Source of the DNA: Limnanthes douglasii subsp. nivea
Taxonomy: Eukaryota > Streptophyta > Magnoliopsida > Brassicales > Limnanthaceae
Length of the DNA stretch: 64,000 nucleotides
Assembly: GCA_036936605.1 (NCBI GenBank)
Contig: JAUPFV010000004.1
Span: forward strand, 136,037,473 to 136,101,472
Direction: 5' to 3'
A program made the position numbers and the translations under genes. Position 1 is the stretch's first letter, and each line of letters opens with the position of its first letter. This document shows positions 10,448 to 19,357 of this stretch, piece after piece. A model generated the notes under the pieces. That model was given only the letters and a program-made list of their open reading frames with translations. It was not told the DNA's origin and ran no database searches.

Positions 10448-12044
10448 GTTTTCTTCATTTCCGGAGTGCAGGCGGCGTTGGAATCTAAGTACGCTTCTCC
10501 TGAGAAGGTGGTCCTAAGCCATCGGAGGCCGAATCCGCTCCCGTCATGCGCCTCCATTTCCTGCTGCACATCAGCAGCCGAAACTCCCAACAGCTCCGCA
10601 TACCGTGCGTACGTCGCCTCTATCGGATCCGGCATATAGAAGTTAATAATTCTCCCCTCAACCGGGAGGCCCGTAATCACGTAGACGTCGTCCAGTGTCA
10701 GCGTCATCTCCCCAAAGGAGAACTGGAACGTGTTGGTCTCCTGGTGCCACCTCTCACCGAACACCTCCGTCAACTGGATGTGGTTGTTGAACCTCGGTAG
10801 ATGCCGCATCAACGACCAAAATGGTGTCTCCTCGAGGTAAGCCCTAACCCCTAGTTGTTTGCTAAGGTCCCACTAACCAAGCAAACCGTATTTCGACTGC
10901 ACCATGATGCCCGAGCGCGCCTGTAAAAAAATTCAAAAATATATACAATGTTAAAACAAAAATTTAACTAATAAAAAAAATAATAAATTAGATAACTTAC
11001 ATCGTTTTTGAAGGCGTAGTACGCCTCATGCTGTGCATAGTCGGAGAAGAGAAGGACGCTATTTTGGGATAGAAAAAGATTTTTCCATCCCTTTGCATCG
11101 GTTGGACGCCCTTCGGCACAGACCTCTCTTCGAGGTGGTGGCAATGGGACCTCCGTTTCCTCCTCCTCAGTATCCTCCTCCTCCTCGTCCACTAGAGCAC
11201 GCCGCCGTCGGATGGGAGCACCTCTCGTGGAGGAGAAGATCGTCGACGGGGGGCCTCCCTTGTGGCATCGAATTTCCGATGCCGCAACGATCGTTCCGTC
11301 GGGTCCTCGCGCACCTCGCGGTCGGGACGAACACGCTCTGTCCGATCCCCACGTTCCGGTCTAGCGGCGACCACCAGCCGTCGGCTACTACCTTCACCCT
11401 TTCTTGCCGCCTTGGCCGCCTTCTCCTTGGTTAAGCGAGGTGCCTCGTGTTGTCTGCAAAAACATTAAGAAAATATACAAGTTAGAATTTTCAACAATTT
11501 TTCTACATAACAGATCTTCCCCGCTGGTTGACCAATTTTCACCCGACGGGTGAAAACTATTTAATTTAAATTGGAGTTTTCACCCGTTGACAATTATTCA
11601 CCCGGTGGGTGAAAACTCTAATTTAAAAAAATTTGTTTTCACCTGCCAGGTGAATCAGGACCCAGCCGGCGGGGACGAAGAACACCTGCAAAAAAATTAT
11701 CTCCCCCGCCGGGTGAATCCCCTGAAACCCGGCGGGGGATGAAGAACACCTGCAAAAAATCAGCTTCCCCCGCCGGGTAATCACCAACTGACCCGGCGGG
11801 GGAAGCACGAAAGAGCCATTGACGAGTTCTAAAAACCTCGAACAACTACCTAAATCACCAAATCAGTCAAAAACAAGCATACCCTAGCATCACTAGACAA
11901 CTATAAACAACTTCATAAGCAATTATAACACCAAATCAGCCACAAACAAACCTACCATAGCATCAAAATCAAAAAACCTAACCAAAACCAAATATAGAAA
12001 CAAAGTAGATTTAAGAGTAAAAACTTACTCTTTCCTTTGCCCAT
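10417..12044 (-). pseudogene. plant mobile domain (PMD) gene, broken
   Basis: On the minus strand an ATG at 12044 begins MGKGK and is followed at once by a donor (GTAAGT). A long intron runs to an acceptor at 11454. Then come a basic, Arg-rich exon, an acidic run (VDEEEEDTEEEETEVPLPPP) and, after a second intron at about 10.92-11.0 kb, the PMD core. The core shows MRHLPRFNNHIQLTEVFGER, FQFSFGEMTLTLDDVYVITG and LPVEG, typical of the MAIN/MAIL and transposon PMD family. A stop sits upstream of the core near 10870, the reading frame shifts near 11.2 kb, and the C-terminus is lost at the tandem repeat. PMD proteins are carried by many plant transposons; host members act in silencing and genome stability. 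This is a dead copy, most likely of element origin. Confidence 0.7.
11515..11810. repeat. palindrome array in the first intron of the PMD gene
   Basis: The intron holds closely spaced dyads: TTTCACCCGACGGGTGAAA near 11538, TTCACCCGGTGGGTGAA near 11599, TTCACCTGCCAGGTGAA near 11637, and two wider inverted pairs of CCCCCGCCGGGT with ACCCGGCGGGGG between about 11700 and 11806. A short unit (GAAGAACACCTGCAAAAAA) is repeated at about 11678 and 11742. The array is far more GC-rich than its surroundings. Confidence 0.85.
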
Positions 12045-12271
12045 TGTAGTTCTTGCCTTGTTGTTGAAGTGGTAGAGATCTTCGGATTTGAATTTGGGGC
12101 TGATTTTGCAAGATTGTAGAAGTTTGGAGTTTGGAGAGTTTTTAGGGTTTTGGGGCTGATTTTGGGTTGGGGCTGTTTTAGAAATGGGAATGGTTAGTGT
12201 TTAGGGTTTTGACTTAGTAAAAAACGAAAGGGCTTTTTGGGTATTAGGTTGGGGCTACTTAAATTTAAGTT

Positions 12272-12327
12272 GGGTATGGTTAAAATTGGGGCTGGTTAGC
12301 CAATTGGGCCCCAATTTAGCCATACCC
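12272..12327. repeat. near-perfect inverted repeat, possible element end
   Basis: GGGTATGGTTAAAATTGGGG and its near-complement (CCCCAATTTAGCCATACCC) flank a loop of about 14 bases. TTGGGGCTG-like motifs recur at about 12096, 12152, 12167, 12249 and 12286, as in the subterminal repeats of DNA transposons. It probably marks the 5' border of the element that carried the PMD gene, but no partner end was found. Confidence 0.5.
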
Positions 12328-13189
12328 TTTCTATATTCAATGAACATTTATTCTAACATTTTATCCACTTCTATCTTTATTTCTGACAAACACATAGTTT
12401 CTTTATATTTAAGACACTATATTCATATACTTCTCAAATTAAAACTCAAAAAATTTAACAGACTATAAAACCTAAATCTATTAAGTTAAAGTTATGAAAG
12501 TAGACGAAGAATCAACACCGAATAATATCACCCAAACCAACTAATGAGACCTATTAATCTTGAGTTGAAGTATTAGATTCATTAAACTTCAAGACACTAG
12601 TTTTTATAAACGTTTATAAAAGAAATCACAAGTTAGATTCAAAACCAAACTTTCGGAATTAAATGTTTAAATGAAAAACAAAAAAAATCTCAGATTAGAA
12701 TAAAAACCAAACCTTCAAAATCAAGTGTTTAAATAAAAAACAACTAATTCTGCATGGACTGTTTAGATGAAAAACAACTAATTCTGCAGATGGTCTCGTA
12801 ATCGGTGACTGTTTATCTCTTTAAAAAAAAGTACATAATTCCAAAAATTGCTTTTGAAATTATATATATATATATATATAATCTAAAAACCAGCCATCAG
12901 AATATAATGTTATTTTTTTAAAACAACAATATTACATAAAAATATATTTGGATTAGTTATCGGTTACAAATTCAATTAGTTATTATAAAAAAAATACATA
13001 CCGATAACGATAATTAATTTTGAACATATGAAAAATACCGCAATACCAAACCATCTTGTACGATCCATTTATTACCAATCTTCGAACCATTTATTTATAT
13101 TTAATGAAGAAATGCACATTTTAGAAAGTTCTACTTATATATTTTTCCATTATTTATATTTAAGGAAAGAATGCACCTTTCCTTTCGAA
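12328..13189. other. AT-rich spacer with a TA microsatellite
   Basis: No gene is visible. A (TA)n run lies at about 12862-12881. The motif AACAACTAATTCTGCA occurs twice around 12739 and 12774, a small local duplication. Confidence 0.5.
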
Positions 13190-13198
13190 TAGAAAGTT
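13190..13198. repeat. target-site duplication of MULE B, left copy
   Basis: TAGAAAGTT, identical to 27794-27802. Nine bases is the usual Mutator-superfamily duplication length. Confidence 0.9.
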
Positions 13199-13325
13199 GA
13201 GAAAAGTACCTGAAAATACCCACTCAACTATCTTATTATCCGGAAGTACCCAAATTTAACATAGTGTTACTTAATACCCAGACTAATAAATTGGACAAAA
13301 ATACCCTTCCACTATATATACCTAT
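13199..13325 (+). repeat. left terminal inverted repeat of MULE B with promoter
   Basis: It carries GTTACTTAATACCCA and ends with CCACTATATATACC, both shared with the inverted right end. The TATA-like sequence at about 13309-13322 reads inward toward the + strand gene. The terminus is shorter and more diverged than the right one. Confidence 0.75.
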
Positions 13326-13894
13326 TTTTCAATTCCATCCCACTTTTTCCACTTTCCTATCACCCTAAACAAACGCAACAGTCTAATTTTAGAAACCACC
13401 AGAAAAGCGTTCGACTTCGTGATACTCTCTCTCTCTCAAACCCAAAAACCCTACAGCTTCTCACCGTTCGCACCTTCGACACTATCGCACCGGTCAACGT
13501 CTTTTACTCACTCAGACTACACACCTTCTGTTCGATAAAGTTGTCGTGGAATCGTCTCTGAAAGTTCAATCTCGTTCTCCGACCGGTGAAATTTAACAGG
13601 TATGCATCATCGTGGAAAGTGTACGTTTTTTTGCGTTTTTGACGAATTTGAACCACTTTTTTCGGTTAATTCACGATAGGCGTTGCTTTTTATACCAGAA
13701 TGAAGTATCTACTGACGATAGTTGCTCAGTTTATGGGTTTATCGTCGAAGGCAGGGTAGAATTTTAGTTGCATGTAATACTAATACTTTCCTGAGAAATA
13801 TTATGTATGTTAAATCTGCATTAGGTAGTTCATTGTTGATTTTGGTGTTTGTTGAATAATTCCCAGATCCCTGCAACGTGCATGTAAAAAGTGT

Positions 13895-14046
13895 AACAGT
13901 TCGCATCCTGATCACCCATTATGCAAGCAATTCGCAGCTCGATTGTATGTTTATGTTTATTTACAGACAATTCGCAGCTTGAGCTGCGAATTGTCTGTTA
14001 AAACAATATTTATATGTATGCAATTCACAGCTTGTGATGCGAATTA
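13895..14046 (+). repeat. TTCGCA/TGCGAA motif array upstream of the DUF1985-like exon
   Basis: Forward copies at 13900, 13931 and 13971; reverse halves at 13985 and 14038. The copy at 13971 is TTCGCAGCTTGAGCTGCGAA. At 14024 the left half is degraded to TTCACA but the spacing to the right half is unchanged. Confidence 0.9.
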
Positions 14047-15144
14047 TTTGTGACACTCCAACTGATTTGTGTTTGTGCAGAAAGTATGACAACAAAACCT
14101 AGCTACTACAGATCAGGGTTGGTGAGCCTTCTGAAGCTACTCAAAGACATGCGTATTATAAGGGCCCATATTAAAGCTGCAAGAAACACCCCCTTCTACA
14201 CACTGCTGAAAACGGCTTTCCAAATCCGTAATGAGGCAGAGCTGCCAAAGAAGAAATTCTACTCAATCATTCAGTATATCATCGAGCGATTCTATGTGGA
14301 TAGAGACGCCTTTAGGATTGGCAACAAGTATATAAAGCTAACTGAAAACGATGTCAAGATCATATTCAGGTTGAGGCATGGCACCGAGAAAATACCGTTA
14401 ACAAAAACCGGAGCTTTTCACAACAAGTATGCACCCGGCGAGGAGGACGAATCAAGGATGATAAATAAATACTTCATGGGTAAAACTGGCAGGAAAGTAG
14501 CAGCTAGTAATACCAAAACAATAAGAAATGCCATTATAAAGGTACGTCTAAAATGGACTTCATCTTTATAAAGCAAGATTCTGTACATTTCTAACATAGC
14601 ATGTTGTCATTGGTTTTACAGGAGGGTATAGAGAAGGCCATAAACGAAGGAGGGGAGCATGAGCTGGAAGATGTTGCGAGCCTGTTGATACTGTTTTTGT
14701 GCTCTACACTATTCTACTCTGTATCTGGAGATATCCTGGGCTGGAGCACGGTTTATTACGTTGAAGACCTCAACAGAATAAACAATTATGACTGGGCTGG
14801 ATCAATACTGTACAAGCTTCGACAGTCTATCAGGAGTTGCTTAGCAATAGAAAGAGCTGATAAAGTCGTTGGCTGCGTCACCCTTGTAGTTGTAAGATTG
14901 ATCTATTCAATATAAAAATTAGTTATGTACATAGCATCGTGTTGATAAAACGTGTCCCCATGCAGCCCTTCATCATGGAGCACACAACAATCGGCCACGA
15001 GGTAGCGAAGCCAACCTCGATACCAAGGTTATTCAAATGGTTGGGGTTAGAGTGCCAAGCATCAACCATGTCATATCTTCTTTGAACACCCTACCTGGAT
15101 AATGACCAGGTATAAGCTTTATATATGTATTGGACTGGGGGTGC

Positions 15145-15462
15145 ATACAGTTCGCAGCATATCATGCGTTTTGCTTAGAAAAATGTATCAATCATTTCGC
15201 AGCCTGATATGAATTTTACTTCGCAGCTTCTTTTTCCATATAGTTCGCATCCTATAGTTTACACTTAGTTCGCAGCATATCTTTTGCACACAGTTCGCAG
15301 CATATTGTCCTGTCCAAACGTTTCGCAACCTGTCCAAACGTTTCGCAGCTTAAGCTGCGAATTGTGTAATAAACCATTGGGTTGGTTATTACACAATTCG
15401 CATGCTGAGCTGCGAATTGTTAAGAATGTACAACACAGATATCAGGTCAGCATGCGAACCGT
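15145..15462 (+). repeat. densest TTCGCA/TGCGAA array, intron of the DUF1985-like gene
   Basis: Nine forward copies (15151, 15196, 15220, 15244, 15269, 15294, 15322, 15342, 15397) and three reverse halves (15356, 15411, 15453). The site at 15342, TTCGCAGCTTAAGCTGCGAA, is a perfect 20-bp palindrome. The array fills the intron between exons 3 and 4. Confidence 0.92.
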
Positions 15463-15537
15463 GCTCAACAATGATTAACTTATGCTTAACCCTTCCACCC
15501 TTTTGTTTTTTTGGATTTTTGTATGAAACAGGAGACC

Positions 15538-15950
15538 GAAAGACAACAACAACAACAGCAGAAACAGCAAGACCAGCAGCAACAACAAGAACAACAACAG
15601 CAACAAGAACAACAGCAACAAGAACAACAGCAACAAGAAGAACAACAACAACAACACCAACAGCAACAACAAGAAGAACAACAACAACAACACCAACAGC
15701 AAGAACAAGAAGAACAACAACAACAACAACATCAACAACAAGACCAAGAAGAACACCACCAGCAACAACAACACCAACAGCAACAACATCAACAACAAGA
15801 AGAACACCACCAACAACAACAACAAGAAGAACACCACCAGCAACAACACCAGCAGCCACAAGTTCAACACGAAGACCGGGAACAAGAAGAACAACAAGAA
15901 CAACAACGAGAGCAACAAGGACAACAAGAACAACAACAACAGCAACGGAT
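15538..15950 (+). repeat. CAA/CAG trinucleotide tract coding poly-glutamine
   Basis: Imperfect CAA/CAG repeats with interspersed GAA and CAC code a Gln-rich run in the + frame. All other frames of this stretch give low-complexity Thr-, Leu- or Val-rich ORFs that are artefacts. Confidence 0.9.
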
Positions 15951-16329
15951 AACCTTGGTGAATAGAGAAAGGCTAACTCAAGAGATAGCACCTCAAGAGT
16001 CGGAACCTCAAAGACCAACGGTGCTGTCAGCAAAGTCAGAATTGCTAAGCCAACGTGAAACTGTAGGCCCGGTAACAAATCAACTGCAAGCTCCAGAGTC
16101 CCACGATAACACAGTAGGTTTACCCGATGCTTTTGTTGATGGTATTTACACTCAAGTTTCACAGACATTTTTAAATGAAATTGATAATGTATATTACGAT
16201 TCTATAATACAACGGTCTTTGGAGAACATGTCGGAGGATGACTTTAATGATTTCTGCCGACACGATCCAGTTCATATGCCGAACAAGTCAACGACATTGG
16301 TTGTCGTTGACCGTGCGGTAAGGCCTACT

Positions 16330-16515
16330 TATAATGATTTCGCATCATAACATGAGATTTGTGTTAGAAAACTGATTGGGGTATTACAAATGAATATCAT
16401 GGTAGGATGCGAACTGTTTAGTGGAACCTCGAACAGTTCGCATCTTACCCTGATAGATACTAATAAATTTATTAGACTCGACCCAAACAGTTTGCAGCCT
16501 AAGATGCGAACTGTT
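16330..16515 (+). repeat. TTCGCA/TGCGAA array in the next intron of the same gene
   Basis: Forward copies at 16339 and 16437, reverse halves at 16409 and 16505. At 16491 a TTTGCA half keeps the exact 14-base distance to its TGCGAA partner. Confidence 0.85.
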
Positions 16516-16981
16516 TGGAGTCGTAGAAATTATAATTACTGACGCCCTTCTACTTTTGATTTTTTTATTTACTAAGCTCGAGCCTAGTAAAGAGATAGAG
16601 GAGCCAAGTTTTACTCTATTGACACAAACGCAGCCTCAAGTGGCAGAGGAAGAAGAAGAGTTCGTAATAACAATATGGGAACCGCCAGCAGTAGAATACA
16701 GCGACTGGCCAAAGAAAACAAAAGTAACTGAACGTATCGATCTGCAAGAATACCACAAAATACAGGTAGTTAAAGCGTACGAGAGCGACACACCTGATCT
16801 AGTGGTATGGCAGCTACCAGAGTCCAAGTTTACATACAGAATCAGGATGCAAGCGAGTGATGTCATGGCACTACCTTTAGAACTGGAACTGGACGTAAAG
16901 GTATCCAATTGTCAACCAATTCTATTTTCAATGTTTCAAATATGTATTGTATATTTAACATAAATCTACAACTCCTTTTAA

Positions 16982-18001
16982 AGGAAGAAGAAGACTTCCC
17001 AGGGAGACGAGCTTTCTCTCCGGGCTCCGGAGCCTTCTTTCCAAGCTGATCCTACTGACCCAACGCATGCCAAGGAGATTCCGGGCGACTTTCATACCGA
17101 TGAGGTTGAGGGGGGAGATATCAATATTGATGGAGTAGACATCACCGGTCTTGGTGAGCTTGGTGAATACTTCCTCAATCTTCTCAGATATGACTTTGTC
17201 GGGCCTTACCTTCCTCCGAGCACCTCAAATACGGTCACTTTCAATGGTAATACCTTTATTGTTTCTAGTGAAAGAGATGCTATAGCCCACTCTTTGTTAA
17301 GCAACGTTCAGCATGTACTTGTGTTGGAGAGACAAGTTCGGAGTCAGGCAGACATCATCAAGGATCTCAAGTCTGACAAAGAGAGGCTGTCTGATGACCT
17401 TCGCACTACCACTTCCAATGCTGCCATTTTAAAGGAAGAAACCGAGGAGTTGAAGAGAAAGCAAGAGGCAAGCACCACAAAAGTCTCCACTTTAGAGGAC
17501 ACCATTAGAGAGCTCTGGGAGAAGCTGTCCAGTCTGGAGAAAGACCTTACCACCTCAAAGGGAGAATCCAAAGCCAAGGATCAAATCATCACCAACATGA
17601 CCAATTATAAAATCGCTCTTGAGAATACAGTGTCCAAGGTTGCCGAGGAGAAAGCTACTTTGCTAAAGGAGCAGGAGGCCAAGATCCAAGCTAAGATTAA
17701 CGCTTATGCCACCAGAATGATCGACAACCAGGAGGAAATGTACGCCAAGGTGAGGTCTGGCATGGTTCTACTCTTCCACGAGAAATTTCCGAAGAGGAAC
17801 CTAGGGGACTTATGGCTTCATGTTGAGTCTGACGATCTCCCGTATCATACAATGGCTGATGGAGACTTGCATGGTTATTCTAGCGCTTCCTCATCCGAAG
17901 ACGAAGAACGTACCAGAGAGAGCCCAGACAAAGAGGAAAATGATCCTAAGGGAAAGAAACAGGTAAACGAAGCTGAGCCATCTTCAAAGGCTCAGTCTTA
18001 G
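16982..18001 (+). CDS. antisense coiled-coil ORF of the gypsy element, 5' truncated
   Basis: The frame opens with KKTSQGDELSLRAPEPSFQ right after an AG at 16980-16981 and stays open to TAG at 17999-18001. From about 17310 to 17750 it is a long heptad-rich coiled coil (LERQVRSQADIIKDLKSDKE and onward), followed by an acidic Ser-rich tail (SSASSSEDEERTRESPDKEE). It runs opposite to gag-pol, as in Tat-lineage elements that carry an extra antisense gene whose function is unknown. The true start is lost with the deleted left end, so the fragment may now be read, if at all, from upstream MULE exons. No stop or frameshift is seen in what remains. Confidence 0.65.
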   Translation, partial: RKKKTSQGDELSLRAPEPSFQADPTDPTHAKEIPGDFHTDEVEGGDINIDGVDITGLGELGEYFLNLLRYDFVGPYLPPSTSNTVTFNGNTFIVSSERDAIAHSLLSNVQHVLVLERQVRSQADIIKDLKSDKERLSDDLRTTTSNAAILKEETEELKRKQEASTTKVSTLEDTIRELWEKLSSLEKDLTTSKGESKAKDQIITNMTNYKIALENTVSKVAEEKATLLKEQEAKIQAKINAYATRMIDNQEEMYAKVRSGMVLLFHEKFPKRNLGDLWLHVESDDLPYHTMADGDLHGYSSASSSEDEERTRESPDKEENDPKGKKQVNEAEPSSKAQS

Positions 18002-18484
18002 TCTATAAACCACTTTTTTATTTCTTACTCAGACTAAAGTCCTTGGAAGGCCAAGGCATTTTTTGTAATCGTGTCCGGCCTCTGACCGTATAGGTTTTCT
18101 ATTCTGTTTTTGACAATTTGAAAATTCCTTGGGAGGCCAAGGCACTTTAAGTTATTTTAATGAATATCTTTGTTTCATGCAATTCTCATCTTCTTTCATA
18201 GTCTCTTCCAATATTGATGGCTAGAGTTTAAACAGTCTTTAGTTATTTCATAGTGAGAGTGTTTAAGTTCTCCGGCTAGAGTTTAAATAGCCCTTAGTTA
18301 TTTCAATCCGGATAGTGTGACAAAGGATAAAACTTAAAACACTTGGAATTTTTTTTAAGAAGGCATCAAATTTTATTCAAAAGCCCGGACACCTCATTAA
18401 AACCTCCCCGTACCACCAGGGAGGAAAGAGTATGCCCCCAAATATTTACATGGATGTTTAAACAAGTAAATATTTACACAAATG
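18002..18484. other. convergent 3' region between antisense ORF and integrase
   Basis: No ORF. Two short duplications are present: CCTTGGAAGGCCAAGGCA / CCTTGGGAGGCCAAGGCA at about 18042 and 18128 (each also palindromic), and a CTAGAGTTTAAA unit at about 18221 and 18274. These may shape the 3' ends of the two facing transcripts. Confidence 0.5.
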
Positions 18485-19324
18485 TTACTCCAAGTACATC
18501 CGGAGATGCTCGATGTTCCAAGGATGAGTCAAAACTCTTTCATCTTTGTCCTCCAACCAATATGTTCCAGGTTTAATTCTTTCAACAACCATATACGGAC
18601 CTTCCCAAGTTGGGGCCAGCTTTCCGAACAGCTTTTCTTTAGTGTGTAAGAAGCCTTTCCTTAATACCTTGTCCCTCGGTTGGAAATCTCTTCTGTTAAT
18701 TTTGGAAGCAAACCTGCTTCTCATCAAACCCTGATAGTGTGCAGCTCTAAGGTGAGCTTTAACTCATCTTTCTTCTATTAAATCAAGTTGACCTCTGATT
18801 GCCACCTCGTTAGCGTGTTCGGAGAAGTTGTGAACACGAAATGATGGGAGAGTTGCTTCTATGGGAGCTACTGCATCCATCCCATAGACCAAAGCAAAGG
18901 GTGATTCTTGTGTTGCAGCCCCAGGTGTTGTCCGGTAGGCCCACAAGACCTCTTGTAAATAACTAGGCCACTTCCCAGCAACCCCTTCCAAATTCTTCTT
19001 TAAACCCGACGGTATAGTTCTATTAGCTACTTCAACTTGCCCATTTGCTTGTGGGTGGAAAGGTGAAGAGAAACAATGTTGTATACCCCTTGAGGCACAA
19101 AAGCTCTCCATTTCCCTATTGTCGAACTGTGGCCCGTTGTCTGTTGTTATCTTTTGTGGGACACCAAATCTGCAACAGATGTTGGATAAAATGAATTTTA
19201 TAACAGCTTTTGATGTGGTTCCTGCTAGAGGGGCTGCTTCAATCCACTTCGAAAAGTAGTCTATGACCACAATTATAGCTTTGCGTCCTCCGGACGCCAC
19301 AGGGAGAGGCCCTACTAAATCCAA
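18485..19324 (-). pseudogene. gypsy G1 integrase, catalytic core and C-terminus
   Basis: The core shows VIDYFSKW (first Asp), ITTDNGPQFD (second Asp) and NGQVEVANR (Glu), i.e. the D,D,E set. A TGA at 18761-18763 separates it from the C-terminal stretch that ends with a KPGTYWLEDKDE segment. The zinc-binding N-terminus is on the preceding frame segment (19358 onward), beyond a TAA at about 19355. The enzyme inserts element cDNA into the host chromosome; this copy cannot make it in one piece. Confidence 0.85.
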
Positions 19325-19357
19325 TCCCCATCGAGCAAAAGGAATAGGCTCAGAAAT

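Larger units (their letters stand above)
14086..16900 (+). pseudogene. VANC-like element protein: DUF1985/PMD-like N-terminus, poly-Gln middle
   Basis: Phase-consistent exons: 14086 (ATG after an acceptor near 14079)..14541, 14622..14891, 14966..15109, 15532..16317, 16577..16900. The first exon holds FRIGNKYIKLTENDVKIIFR, the 'LTxxDVxxI' signature seen in DUF1985 and PMD-type transposon proteins. Exon 4 begins with about 130 residues dominated by Gln, with Glu and His. An in-frame TGA lies near 15090 in exon 3. After 16900 the gene is cut off by fusion to gypsy sequence, so the Ulp1 protease end seen in MULE A (3..694) is missing here. In Arabidopsis VANDAL elements the VANC proteins, which carry DUF1985, bind short motifs in element DNA and antagonise silencing. 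Equivalence to VANC is an inference from domain type and context. Confidence 0.65.

Noticed and set aside
11033..11468. Plus-strand ORFs in the GC-rich PMD exon
   Set aside because: The minus-strand reading has the acidic and basic composition and splice sites of PMD genes; the plus frames are shadows.
15389..16168. Long minus-strand ORF (259 aa, Val/Leu-rich) and Thr-rich + frame ORF
   Set aside because: They are antisense and frame-shifted readings of the CAA/CAG tract with low complexity; the splice-consistent frame is the Gln one.
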